From positions 1-12,624 of the forward strand of contig JAEWEH010000298.1 of assembly GCA_023389535.1 (NCBI GenBank): a DNA stretch of 12,624 bases. The letters are read 5' to 3'. How positions within the stretch are numbered: position 1 is the stretch's first letter; every line of letters starts with the position of its first letter. This document shows positions 1-7,454 of the stretch, piece by piece. The notes under the pieces were generated by a model. It made no database searches, was not told where the DNA came from, and saw only the letters and a list, made by a program, of their open reading frames with translations. The stretch comes from Pseudomonadota bacterium. GTDB lineage: Bacteria; Pseudomonadota; Gammaproteobacteria; Burkholderiales; Burkholderiaceae_B. The translations under genes were made by a program, and so were the position numbers.

Positions 1-122
1 CCCCCGGCGGGGAATGGCGTGACCAGGGTAATGGCACGGTCCGGGAAACTTGCGGCATGGGCGGTGCTGACCACCGCGCCCAGCATGGCGGCGGCGAGAA
101 ATTTGATTCCGGTTTTGAACAT
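1..122 (-). CDS. Bug/TctC-family periplasmic solute-binding protein (N-terminal part only)
   Basis: Only the first 40 codons lie in the window; the gene continues past the left edge. The translation starts MFKTGIKFLAAAMLGAVV and has a classic Sec signal peptide: basic N-terminus (K3, K7), hydrophobic core at about 8-19, and an AHA cleavage site near residue 23. The mature protein begins SFPDRAITLVTPFPAGG, which matches the FPDRPI-LVVPFPAGG opening of Bug (tripartite tricarboxylate transporter TctC-like) binding proteins. This family is greatly expanded in Alcaligenaceae and binds carboxylated or other small ligands in the periplasm. The start is well set by AGGAGA four bases upstream. The gene is divergent from the IclR regulator at 232, a usual pairing for catabolic Bug genes. 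The ligand cannot be told from this fragment. Confidence 0.9.
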   Translation of the reverse strand, partial: MFKTGIKFLAAAMLGAVVSTAHAASFPDRAITLVTPFPAG

Positions 123-126
123 GATG

Positions 127-132
127 TCTCCT
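127..132 (-). promoter_or_regulatory. Shine-Dalgarno of the Bug gene
   Basis: On the minus strand AGGAGA lies four bases before the ATG at 122. It is one of the best ribosome binding sites in the window and fixes the start of the partial Bug gene. Confidence 0.8.
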
Positions 133-150
133 GAGTCCTGGTCAAAAAAA

Positions 151-179
151 GTGACTTCTTCTGTTTAATTCCGTAGAAT
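151..179 (+). promoter_or_regulatory. Candidate sigma70 promoter of the IclR gene with overlapping dyad
   Basis: GTGACT (151-156, 4/6 match to the -35 consensus) and TAGAAT (174-179, 5/6 match to the -10) are separated by 17 bp. The -10 box is overlapped by a small dyad, ATTC-cgta-GAAT, at 168-179. A second imperfect palindrome, GGATTCAATTCC, lies at 181-192. IclR-family regulators commonly repress their own gene and the divergent gene from such a site, so these are candidate operators. Transcription would start near 186, which supports translation from 232 rather than from the ATG at 178. Confidence 0.4.
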
Positions 180-231
180 GGGATTCAATTCCTTTTTTTA
201 TTACGTCCAATATACGGCGCTACACACGCAA

Positions 232-1092
232 ATGCAATCCTTTTCGTCGTCTCCTCCACCCGCCGGCGGCCAGCCACCGGCAACGCCGCGGCGTCCCGCG
301 CGTCGCAAGCGCGCTGCGGTCCAAGGCGATCCTTCCTCGCCCGATTTCGTCGAAGCATTGGCACGTGGGCTCAGCGTCATGCGTTGTTTCACGCCGGGCA
401 TCAAGTCGCTGGGGAATCTGGAATTGGCGGAGCAAACGGGCTTGGCCAGATCAACCGTCAGCCGTATCGTTTATACGTTGACCACCCTGGGCTATTTGCG
501 CTACGACGCCGAAACCGGCCGCTACAGCCCCGGCTACGGCATTCTCGCCCTGGGATTCGGATGCTTGGCCAGCCTGGAAGTACGGCAGTTGGCACGCCCC
601 CTTATGGAGCAGCTGGCGCAGGAAACGGGCGCCGCAGTCGCGCTGGGCGTCTTCGATGGCCAGAGCATGACCTATGTCGATGCCGTACACGGTTCATCGG
701 CACTGTATTTGCGTCTTCCGGTAGGCTATCGCGTCGCGATGAACAGCACCATGGGCCGCACCTATCTGGCCAGCCTTCCCGCAGCCCAGCGGGATGCGTT
801 GCTGCATGATCTCGCTGTGCCGGACAATATGCCCGCCATCATGAAAAATGCTTGCGCCGACTTCGATGCAAGTGGTTGCTGTTTTGGCATCGGAGATTGG
901 CAGCCGGGCATCAATGCCGCCGCCGCGCCCTTTTCCGCCATCACAGGCGAAGGCGTTTTTGTCGTCAGTTGCGGCGGGCCGGACAATATACTGCCCGAAA
1001 CGCGCTTGCGCACGGATATCAGCGCGCGGCTGGCGGCTATCGTCAAGCAGCTGTCGCTGCCTGGCATTCAGGCTTGCAGGAAGCGCCCGTAA
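232..1092 (+). CDS. IclR-family transcriptional regulator
   Basis: A 286-residue DNA-binding regulator of the IclR family. After a Pro/Arg-rich N-terminal tail (1-35) the winged HTH spans about 38-100 (FVEALARGLSVMRCF, then LAEQTGLARSTVSRIVYTL as helix-turn-helix and a GYLRYDAETGRYSPG wing). The effector domain spans about 110-275, with the usual ARPLMEQLAQETGAAVALGV and PVGYRVAMNSTMGRTYLA segments. An in-frame ATG at 178 would add 18 atypical residues and lies inside the likely -10 box, so I prefer 232, although neither start has a clear Shine-Dalgarno. The gene is divergent from a Bug solute-binding gene, which it probably controls. Its 3' end overlaps the convergent PLP-enzyme gene by 25 bp. 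The ligand is unknown. Family assignment is secure; the target is inference. Confidence 0.93.
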   Translation: MQSFSSSPPPAGGQPPATPRRPARRKRAAVQGDPSSPDFVEALARGLSVMRCFTPGIKSLGNLELAEQTGLARSTVSRIVYTLTTLGYLRYDAETGRYSPGYGILALGFGCLASLEVRQLARPLMEQLAQETGAAVALGVFDGQSMTYVDAVHGSSALYLRLPVGYRVAMNSTMGRTYLASLPAAQRDALLHDLAVPDNMPAIMKNACADFDASGCCFGIGDWQPGINAAAAPFSAITGEGVFVVSCGGPDNILPETRLRTDISARLAAIVKQLSLPGIQACRKRP

Positions 1093-2033
1093 GAGGCCAG
1101 ATCGACGTTGCCGCCGCTAAGCAGGACGCCCACCCGCTTGCCGCGGATCGGTACGGCATGATTGAAGGCCGCCGCAGCGCCCAGGCACCCCGTCGGTTCC
1201 ACCACGATTTTCATGCGTTCGGCAAAAAAGCGCATGGCGTCTATCAATTGCGCGTCGCTGACGGTAAGTACGCCTTTTGCGTACTGGCGGATGAGGGGAA
1301 AAGTCAGCTTGCCCAAGGCCTGGGTCAAGGCGCCGTCGGCAATGGAGTTCGGCGGCGGTATGCGCACTATGGCGCCATGCTCCAGAGACTGCTGCGCGTC
1401 GTTGCCTGCCTCGGGCTCGACACCGTAGACCTCGCAATCCGGGTTGATGGCATGCGCCGCCAATAATGAACCCGACAGCAGCCCGCCCCCGCCCAGCGGG
1501 ATGAAAAGCGCATCCAATCCGCCGGCATCTTCCAGCAGTTCCTTGACCGCCGTACCCTGGCCGGCGATGACGTCCGGATGGTCAAAAGGCGGAATCAGCG
1601 TCAGGCCATCCCGCTGCACCAATTCGCGCGCAACTTCTTCCCTGTCCTGCGTCATGCGGTCATAACTGACCACGCGCGCGCCATAGCCTTCTGTGGCCGC
1701 CTTTTTGGCGGCGGGCGCATCCAGCGGCATGACGATGGTGGCCGATACGCCCAGCAGCCTGGACGCCAGGGCGACCGCCTGCGCGTGATTGCCTGAAGAA
1801 AAGGCCACGACCCCCGCCTTGCGCTGCTCGGCCGACAGCCTGGATACCGCGTTATAGCCGCCGCGGAACTTGAAGGCGCCGACGCGCTGCAAGTTCTCGC
1901 ATTTGAAGAAGACCTGCGCCCCAAGCCGCTCGTTCAGGGAGCCGGAAGTCAGGACGGGCGTGCGGTGCGCGACCCCGTTCAAGGTTTGCGCGGCCCTTGC
2001 CACGTCGTCATAAGTGGGTAATGCGTGGTTCAT
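1068..2033 (-). CDS. PLP-dependent serine/threonine dehydratase-type enzyme (fold type II)
   Basis: A 321-residue cytosolic PLP enzyme of the threonine dehydratase/serine racemase group. Visible motifs are the PLP lysine K55 in GAFKFRGG, the substrate loop SSGNHAQ (79-85), the phosphate-binding GGGG loop (181-184) and the C-terminal SGGN (306-309) that contacts the PLP ring nitrogen. There is no ACT regulatory domain, so it is not a biosynthetic IlvA. E206, G210 and D212 fit the E-x3-A/G-x-D divalent-metal pattern of serine racemases and threo-3-hydroxyaspartate dehydratases. The likely activity is therefore deamination of serine, threonine or 3-hydroxyaspartate to a keto acid plus ammonia, or serine racemisation. 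AGGTG four bases before the ATG supports the start. The gene converges on and overlaps the IclR gene and is divergent from ruvB. The exact substrate is uncertain. Confidence 0.9.
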   Translation of the reverse strand: MNHALPTYDDVARAAQTLNGVAHRTPVLTSGSLNERLGAQVFFKCENLQRVGAFKFRGGYNAVSRLSAEQRKAGVVAFSSGNHAQAVALASRLLGVSATIVMPLDAPAAKKAATEGYGARVVSYDRMTQDREEVARELVQRDGLTLIPPFDHPDVIAGQGTAVKELLEDAGGLDALFIPLGGGGLLSGSLLAAHAINPDCEVYGVEPEAGNDAQQSLEHGAIVRIPPPNSIADGALTQALGKLTFPLIRQYAKGVLTVSDAQLIDAMRFFAERMKIVVEPTGCLGAAAAFNHAVPIRGKRVGVLLSGGNVDLASYGRFLQA

Positions 2034-2062
2034 GGGACACCTGCCAGGGAAGGGAAAGGCAA

Positions 2063-2068
2063 ATTATG
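2063..2068 (-). promoter_or_regulatory. Possible -10 box of the PLP-enzyme gene
   Basis: On the minus strand CATAAT (5/6 match) lies about 30 bases before the ATG at 2033. I cannot find a convincing -35 box at 16-18 bp, so this is a weak call. Confidence 0.25.
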
Positions 2069-2104
2069 CAGCAATCCAGCCGATACTGCGCGCCCGCCGG
2101 CAAC

Positions 2105-2133
2105 TGGAGTACGATAGGCACTGTAAATATAAT
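2105..2133 (+). promoter_or_regulatory. Likely ruvB promoter with perfect TATAAT
   Basis: A perfect TATAAT lies at 2128-2133. A weak -35 (TGGAGT, 2105-2110, 3/6) sits 17 bp upstream. Transcription would start at about 2140, only some 8 bases before the ruvB ATG at 2148. No Shine-Dalgarno is visible between the two. The -10 is clear; the start position is inferred from spacing. Confidence 0.5.
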
Positions 2134-2147
2134 CAGCACGATACACC

Positions 2148-3218
<1,071 letters not shown>

Positions 3219-3251
3219 GCCGCCGCAAGTGTCCTTGCGCCGCCGCGTCGC

Positions 3252-3278
3252 CGCGCCGGACCGTGCGCGTGCCCTTTT
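3252..3278 (+). terminator. Weak candidate terminator after ruvB
   Basis: CGCGC (3252-3256) can pair with GCGCG (3265-3269) around an 8-base loop, followed after four bases by TTTT (3275-3278). The stem is short and the U-run is brief and offset. The 74-bp convergent gap between ruvB and the sensor kinase holds nothing better. Another 6-bp stem (CGCAAG/CTTGCG, 3224-3239) has no T-run. Confidence 0.25.
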
Positions 3279-3292
3279 AGTGTTATCGAGCC

Positions 3293-4690
3293 TTAGCCTT
3301 CGGCCTCCAGCACAGGCAGCGTAATACGGACCTGCAGGCCGCCGCCAGGCGCCGTGTCCAGGGCGAGGCTACCGTCGTGCGCCTTCACGATGGCCTCTGC
3401 CAGCGCCAGGCCCAGGCCTACGGAACCCGTTCGCGTACGCGCCTCGTCCAGGCGCGAGAAAGGCCGCAGAGCCTCCGTCCTGCGCGCGGCGCTGATGCCC
3501 GGGCCATGATCGCCGACCGTAATCAAAGCCAGGCCGGGCTGGGAGTCCAGGCTGACCTCCACCGGTGGCTTGCCGTGATTCAGGCCATTCGTGATCAGGT
3601 TGTCCAGCAAGCGCCCGAGCGCCACCTGATCGGCCTGTATGACCAGGCGATCATGGGGCAGGCCTAACAGTTTGACGGGGCTGCCGGCGCTTTCCCAGGC
3701 AGCGACCTGCTCTTCCAGCCATTGATTCAGCGCCAGCGGAGCAAATTGATAAGAGCCGGGATCTGAACCGCGCACGAAACCGATGAATTGATTGACCATG
3801 CGCTGCATGTCCTGCAGGTCCTTGCGCATGCCTTCCTGGAAACTGGAGTCATCCAGCATTTCGATGCGCAGCCACATCCTGGACAACGGCGCTTTCAGAT
3901 CATGGGGCAAACCGGCCAGCAAGGTGCGCTGGACCGCATTGGATTCGGCGAGCGTGTCCAGCATGGCGTTGAAGCGCTCGGCCAGCACCCGCGTTTCCCT
4001 GGGACCGGACGGCACGACCCGCTGGGGCTGGCCCGCGGCTAATTGGTCGGCGGCATCCGCAAGCCGGGTCAAAGGGCGGGTGATATGCCAGGAGAAGGCA
4101 GCGGCCAGCAGCAGGAACAGGCCCATGCCGGTCAACCAGACGACGATCACCGGCGTGGCGACAGGCGGCGCGATGCGATCAAGCGGGATGACCAGCCATT
4201 CGCGGTTGTAACGCCCGTCTTCGGAATCAAGCTGGGGCAGCAACGATATATACAGTCGCGGCTCGGCGCCCCGGGACAGGGCCACACGGGTATCGTCGTT
4301 CAGCTTGCGATTCAGCGCCTTCACGAAGGAACGCAGATTCTTGCGTATGTCGCTGGCGGGCGGCGCGGGCGGCGGCTCGCGCGGGCGCCGTGGCGCCGCC
4401 CGGCCGCCTTCCAGGCTGGCGTCCGAGGGCAAGCTGCGGGACCAAAGATGCCACTCGTTATGCGAGGCGCGGCGCACGAACTCAGCCCGCTCATCGGCCG
4501 GGATCTCGGCCAGTGAAGCGCGCAGCGTGCGTATGGTCGTGGCGGTGAATTCGACCGCGACCTCTTCGGTGAATTTCTTGCGATAGTAGGACAGGGTCGC
4601 GAATGTGGCGGCCTGCACCAGCAATATGGTCCCCAGGATGAGCAGCACCATGCGGGCGCTGAGTGACCGAGGCAACAGGGAACGCAGCAT
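3293..4690 (-). CDS. EnvZ-type sensor histidine kinase
   Basis: A 465-residue inner-membrane kinase and partner of the response regulator encoded 13 nt upstream. Order: TM1 about 14-34; a periplasmic domain (about 35-177) with an Arg/Pro-rich stretch (97-113); TM2 about 178-200; HAMP (about 201-252, HITRPLTRLADAADQLAAG); HisKA with phospho-acceptor H263 in GLPHDLKAPLSR; and the ATPase domain with N-box LLDNLITNGLNHG (361-373), DHGPGI (394-399), PFSRLD (410-415) and GSVGLGLAL (422-430). The ATG at 4690 is chosen because an in-frame start at 4819 would overlap the regulator gene by 116 nt and add an atypical N-terminus; no clear Shine-Dalgarno is seen. The residue at H+4, usually Thr or Asn in the HisKA phosphatase motif, is Ala (A267). 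The signal is unknown. It is not the EnvZ orthologue beyond general architecture. Confidence 0.93.
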   Translation of the reverse strand: MLRSLLPRSLSARMVLLILGTILLVQAATFATLSYYRKKFTEEVAVEFTATTIRTLRASLAEIPADERAEFVRRASHNEWHLWSRSLPSDASLEGGRAAPRRPREPPPAPPASDIRKNLRSFVKALNRKLNDDTRVALSRGAEPRLYISLLPQLDSEDGRYNREWLVIPLDRIAPPVATPVIVVWLTGMGLFLLLAAAFSWHITRPLTRLADAADQLAAGQPQRVVPSGPRETRVLAERFNAMLDTLAESNAVQRTLLAGLPHDLKAPLSRMWLRIEMLDDSSFQEGMRKDLQDMQRMVNQFIGFVRGSDPGSYQFAPLALNQWLEEQVAAWESAGSPVKLLGLPHDRLVIQADQVALGRLLDNLITNGLNHGKPPVEVSLDSQPGLALITVGDHGPGISAARRTEALRPFSRLDEARTRTGSVGLGLALAEAIVKAHDGSLALDTAPGGGLQVRITLPVLEAEG

Positions 4691-4703
4691 GAATCGGGAC
4701 CGC

Positions 4704-5405
4704 TCAAGGCGAGAAGCGATAACCCACCCCCCAGACAGTCTGAATCCAGCGCGGCTGCTTGGGATCGTCTTCGATGGCGCGACGCAAGCGCAACACCGCG
4801 ATATCGATGGCCCTGTCATTGCGCTCGCCCTCGTCGTCGTCGCGCGCCAGGGCCAGCAGGCGGTCGCGCGACAGCGGCTTGCCGGGGTTGTTCACCAAGG
4901 CTTCAAGCAGGTTGACTTCGCCGCCGGTGAGCTTGATGATTTGCTGATCTTTGAATAGCTGGCGCGTGGCGGGATCAAAAACAAAGGGCCCGAAGGCGAC
5001 CGGCTTGTCTTTGTTCAGGGCGGAAGCGCCCTTCTTGCGCCGCAATACGGCTTCGATGCGCGCCAGCAGCTCGCGCGGATCGAACGGCTTGCCGACGTAA
5101 TCGTCGGCCCCGGCTTCCAGCCCGATGACGCGATCCACCGTCTCGTCGCGTCCGGTCAGCAAGATCACCGGAATGTCTTCGCCTTGCTGCCGCAAACGCC
5201 GGCAGGCCTCGGCGCCATCGCCATCCGGCATCATGCGGTCCAGCACGATCAGGTCCGGGGAATAACGCTGGATGCGCGCGGCCAGATCGCTGGCGTTGGG
5301 CGCAAGCAAGGTGTCGTAGTTGTGGCGGTTGAGATAATCGGCCAGCAGCTGCCTTAAGGCCGGATCGTCATCGACCACCAGGATTTTTGCCAGAATGTTG
5401 TCCAT
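4704..5405 (-). CDS. OmpR-family response regulator
   Basis: A 233-residue regulator with a receiver domain (1-120) and an OmpR/PhoB winged-helix DNA-binding domain (about 136-233). The receiver shows the acidic pocket D12/D13, phospho-acceptor D56 in LIVLDRMMP, switch T84 in LLTG and K106 in GKPF. The effector domain has the recognition helix region RNDRAIDIAVLRLRRAIED (about 196-213) and ends in the family-typical WGVGYRFSP. The ATG at 5405 is preferred; an in-frame TTG three codons upstream is possible, and neither has a strong Shine-Dalgarno. It is first in an operon with the kinase gene, with a 13-nt gap, and divergent from the ClC transporter gene, which could be a target. That link is inference from position only. 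Confidence 0.94.
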   Translation of the reverse strand: MDNILAKILVVDDDPALRQLLADYLNRHNYDTLLAPNASDLAARIQRYSPDLIVLDRMMPDGDGAEACRRLRQQGEDIPVILLTGRDETVDRVIGLEAGADDYVGKPFDPRELLARIEAVLRRKKGASALNKDKPVAFGPFVFDPATRQLFKDQQIIKLTGGEVNLLEALVNNPGKPLSRDRLLALARDDDEGERNDRAIDIAVLRLRRAIEDDPKQPRWIQTVWGVGYRFSP

Positions 5406-5456
5406 AGAACCCAAGTGTGCCGCGCTGCCCGGTGGCTGGCAAGCGCCCGAAATGAA

Positions 5457-5486
5457 TTGAAATGGATATGGCGCTTGCGGTATGGT
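5457..5486 (+). promoter_or_regulatory. Candidate promoter of the ClC gene
   Basis: TTGAAA (5457-5462, 5/6) and TATGGT (5481-5486, 4/6) are spaced by 18 bp and would start transcription near 5493, 20 bases before the preferred ATG at 5513. The upstream in-frame ATG at 5462 lies inside this promoter, which argues for the later start. The site sits in the 107-bp gap shared with the divergent response regulator gene. Confidence 0.45.
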
Positions 5487-5502
5487 TCTTCCTTTGTCTT
5501 TC

Positions 5503-5508
5503 AGGCGG
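5503..5508 (+). promoter_or_regulatory. Shine-Dalgarno that decides the ClC start
   Basis: AGGCGG lies four bases before the ATG at 5513. The alternative in-frame ATG at 5462 has no comparable site, so the 595-residue form is preferred over the 612-residue form. Confidence 0.55.
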
Positions 5509-5512
5509 CGAC

Positions 5513-7300
5513 ATGCAACGTAATCCAGTACAGTCAGTACGCAAGCGGCTTGCCGCTTACTCGTGGCTGTCGGATCTGCCCGCCATGCTCTGCTGGGCAG
5601 CCCTGGCCGGAGCCGCAGGCGCCTTCGCCACGATAGGCTTTCACGAAGCCATGCGTATCGCCCAACACCTGTTCACCGGCCGCAGCGGATCCATCGTCGG
5701 CGTCATCGACAGCCTGCCCTGGTATGGCAGGCTGATTTTCCCATTGGGCGGCGGGGTGGCGGCCGGCTTGCTGCTGTGGGCTTCGAAGAAACTGAAGGCC
5801 GGCGCCAACTCGGACTACATGGAAGCAGTCGCCATTGGCGACGGCCGCCTGTCGATCCGTCAGGGCATGTTGCGGTCCCTGTCGTCGCTGTGCACCGTCG
5901 TGTCGGGGGGATCCATAGGCCGCGAAGGCGCCATGGTGCACCTGGCCGCGCTCAGTGCGTCAGCCGTCGGGCGCTTCACCTATTTCAGTACGGCGCGGCT
6001 GCGGCTGCTGGTGGCCTGCGGCGCGGCCGCCGGCGTCGCCTCGGCCTACGGAGCGCCGATCGCCGGGGCGCTGTTCGTTGCCGAAATCATCCTGGGCACC
6101 ATGACCATGCAAAGCATGGGGCCTTTGCTGGTGGCGGCTGCGAGCGCCAACGCCGTGATGCGCGCGACCGGCCACTACCAGACCACCTATGCCATGGCGG
6201 ACATGCCGCAGATTTCCGCGCTGGAAGTCCTGCCCTTCCTGTTACTGGGCATGCTGTCCGGGCTGGGCGCCCCATTGTTTTTGAAATTCCTGGATCTTTC
6301 CAAACGGCAATTCCAGCGCACCTCGCTGCCTTTGCCGGCCCGGCTGGGTCTGGGCGGCGGCCTGCTGGGGCTGCTCCTCATGGCGATGCCTCAGGTGGCG
6401 GGAAATGGCTACAGTGTCGTCTCGTCCCTGCTGCATAACCCCTGGACCTGGCAGGCCGTGGTTCTGGTGTTGCTATGCAAGGTGCTCGCAACCGCCCTGA
6501 CCGCCGGTTCCGGCGCGGTGGGCGGCGTGTTCACGCCGGCGCTGTTCGTCGGCGGCGCCCTGGGTACCCTGTTCGGGCAACTGGCGGCCGTAATGCTGCC
6601 GGATCTTGGCACGCCCCTTTATATGTACACCCTGGTCGGCATGGGCAGCTTTTTAGGGGCGGCCACCAGCGCGCCGCTGATGGCCATCCTGATGATCTTC
6701 GAGATGACATTGAGCTACCAAATCGTGCTGCCGCTGATGCTGGCGGGGGTGGTGGCCTACTTTGTTTCGCGGGCCGTTGCGGAAATCGCGATGTATGATG
6801 TGACCGTGGCGCGCGAGCGCGATGCACGGCTACGCCATGAATTGCGGCACACCCTGATCGCCGACCTGGTCCGGCCCGCCGATACGGTCATATCCACCAC
6901 AGCGCCCTTGCGCGACGCGCTCCAGTTGTTCGTGGACTACCCGGTCAAGTATCTGTATGTCGTCGATGAAGCGGGCATGTACCAGGGGGTCATTGCGCAG
7001 CAGGACCTGACCCGCCTGTTGGTGAGCCAAAGCGACTTGCAGCAAAAGCAGGCAGGGGACGTGCTGCGATTGGATTTCGTGAAAACCTTGCACCCCGATA
7101 TGGGCCTGGATCAGGCTCAGGATTATTTCGTGCAGTTCCGCGGGGAGCGCCTGCCCGTGGTACCCCGGGACGGCCCACCGCGCTTGCTGGGCGTGGTGTA
7201 CAAGTCCACCGTGCTGGAAAAATACAGCGCCTTGAAAAAATCCGTGGACGCAAGCGGCGATGCCTTCATGGATTTTTCGGCCACTCGGCGCCAGCGCTGA
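5513..7300 (+). CDS. ClC-family anion channel/transporter with C-terminal CBS pair
   Basis: A 595-residue inner-membrane protein with a ClC transport core (about 24-430, many hydrophobic helices) and two CBS domains (about 448-505 and 514-572) that often bind adenine nucleotides. ClC signatures seen: SGGSIGREGA (131-140) with the external gating glutamate E138; APIAGALFVAE (181-191); GGVFTPALFVGG (337-348); and Y428, which I align with the central tyrosine of E. coli ClcA (Y445). The first anion-binding motif, normally GSGIP, reads GANSDY (97-102). The residue I align with the internal proton glutamate (E203 in ClcA) is I192. Such proteins are often labelled ClcB-like, but whether this is a channel or an exchanger, and for which anion, is not settled. 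A hairpin-containing 154-bp gap separates it from the next gene on the same strand. Confidence 0.93.
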   Translation: MQRNPVQSVRKRLAAYSWLSDLPAMLCWAALAGAAGAFATIGFHEAMRIAQHLFTGRSGSIVGVIDSLPWYGRLIFPLGGGVAAGLLLWASKKLKAGANSDYMEAVAIGDGRLSIRQGMLRSLSSLCTVVSGGSIGREGAMVHLAALSASAVGRFTYFSTARLRLLVACGAAAGVASAYGAPIAGALFVAEIILGTMTMQSMGPLLVAAASANAVMRATGHYQTTYAMADMPQISALEVLPFLLLGMLSGLGAPLFLKFLDLSKRQFQRTSLPLPARLGLGGGLLGLLLMAMPQVAGNGYSVVSSLLHNPWTWQAVVLVLLCKVLATALTAGSGAVGGVFTPALFVGGALGTLFGQLAAVMLPDLGTPLYMYTLVGMGSFLGAATSAPLMAILMIFEMTLSYQIVLPLMLAGVVAYFVSRAVAEIAMYDVTVARERDARLRHELRHTLIADLVRPADTVISTTAPLRDALQLFVDYPVKYLYVVDEAGMYQGVIAQQDLTRLLVSQSDLQQKQAGDVLRLDFVKTLHPDMGLDQAQDYFVQFRGERLPVVPRDGPPRLLGVVYKSTVLEKYSALKKSVDASGDAFMDFSATRRQR

Positions 7301-7347
7301 AAGCGCAGGCATCCCAGCCGCCAAGTTGGGAAGACGCAAGGGGCGAG

Positions 7348-7377
7348 TTGCCGGCCGCGAACGGCGGCCGGGATAGT
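7348..7377 (+). promoter_or_regulatory. Weak candidate promoter of the barrel-recQ unit
   Basis: TTGCCG (7348-7353) and GATAGT (7372-7377), each a 4/6 match, are spaced by 18 bp, with the GC hairpin filling the spacer. A start near 7384 would put the 14-bp tandem repeats in a leader of about 70 nt. This is the only promoter-like pair I find in the gap and it is speculative. Confidence 0.22.
7351..7371 (+). terminator. Strong GC hairpin after the ClC gene
   Basis: CCGGCCGC (7351-7358) pairs perfectly with GCGGCCGG (7364-7371) around a GAACG loop: an all-GC 8-bp stem 50 nt beyond the ClC stop. No T-run follows, so intrinsic termination is doubtful. It could protect the 3' end of the mRNA or belong to the next gene's leader. 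Confidence 0.35.
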
Positions 7378-7394
7378 GTGCGGTTGCAGGTCGT

Positions 7395-7436
7395 GCGCGG
7401 CGCGGCCTGCGCGGCGCGGCCTACGCGGCCCGGCCT
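7395..7436. repeat. Three 14-bp tandem repeats
   Basis: Two identical copies of GCGCGGCGCGGCCT (7395-7408 and 7409-7422) are followed by a third, ACGCGGCCCGGCCT (7423-7436), differing at two positions. The array ends directly against the GAAGGA Shine-Dalgarno-like sequence (7437-7442) of the downstream gene. It lies between genes, so it does not encode a peptide repeat in either neighbour. Confidence 0.9.
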
Positions 7437-7454
7437 GAAGGATTTTTGTCATTG

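Noticed and set aside
178..231. Longer IclR start at ATG 178
   Set aside because: The codon lies inside the likely -10 box and the extra 18 residues are atypical for the family.
852..1466. A 204-codon plus-strand frame spanning the end of the IclR gene and the PLP-enzyme gene
   Set aside because: It is out of frame with the IclR gene and antisense to the PLP enzyme, including its C-terminal half; no family features.
3224..3239. CGCAAG/CTTGCG stem after ruvB as an intrinsic terminator
   Set aside because: Only 6 bp, with GC-rich sequence rather than a T-run on either side.
4691..4819. Longer sensor-kinase start at 4819
   Set aside because: It would overlap the response regulator gene by 116 nt; the ATG at 4690 gives the normal short cytoplasmic N-terminus before TM1.
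7395..7436. CRISPR-like array
   Set aside because: The units are contiguous 14-mers with no spacers; this is a simple tandem repeat.
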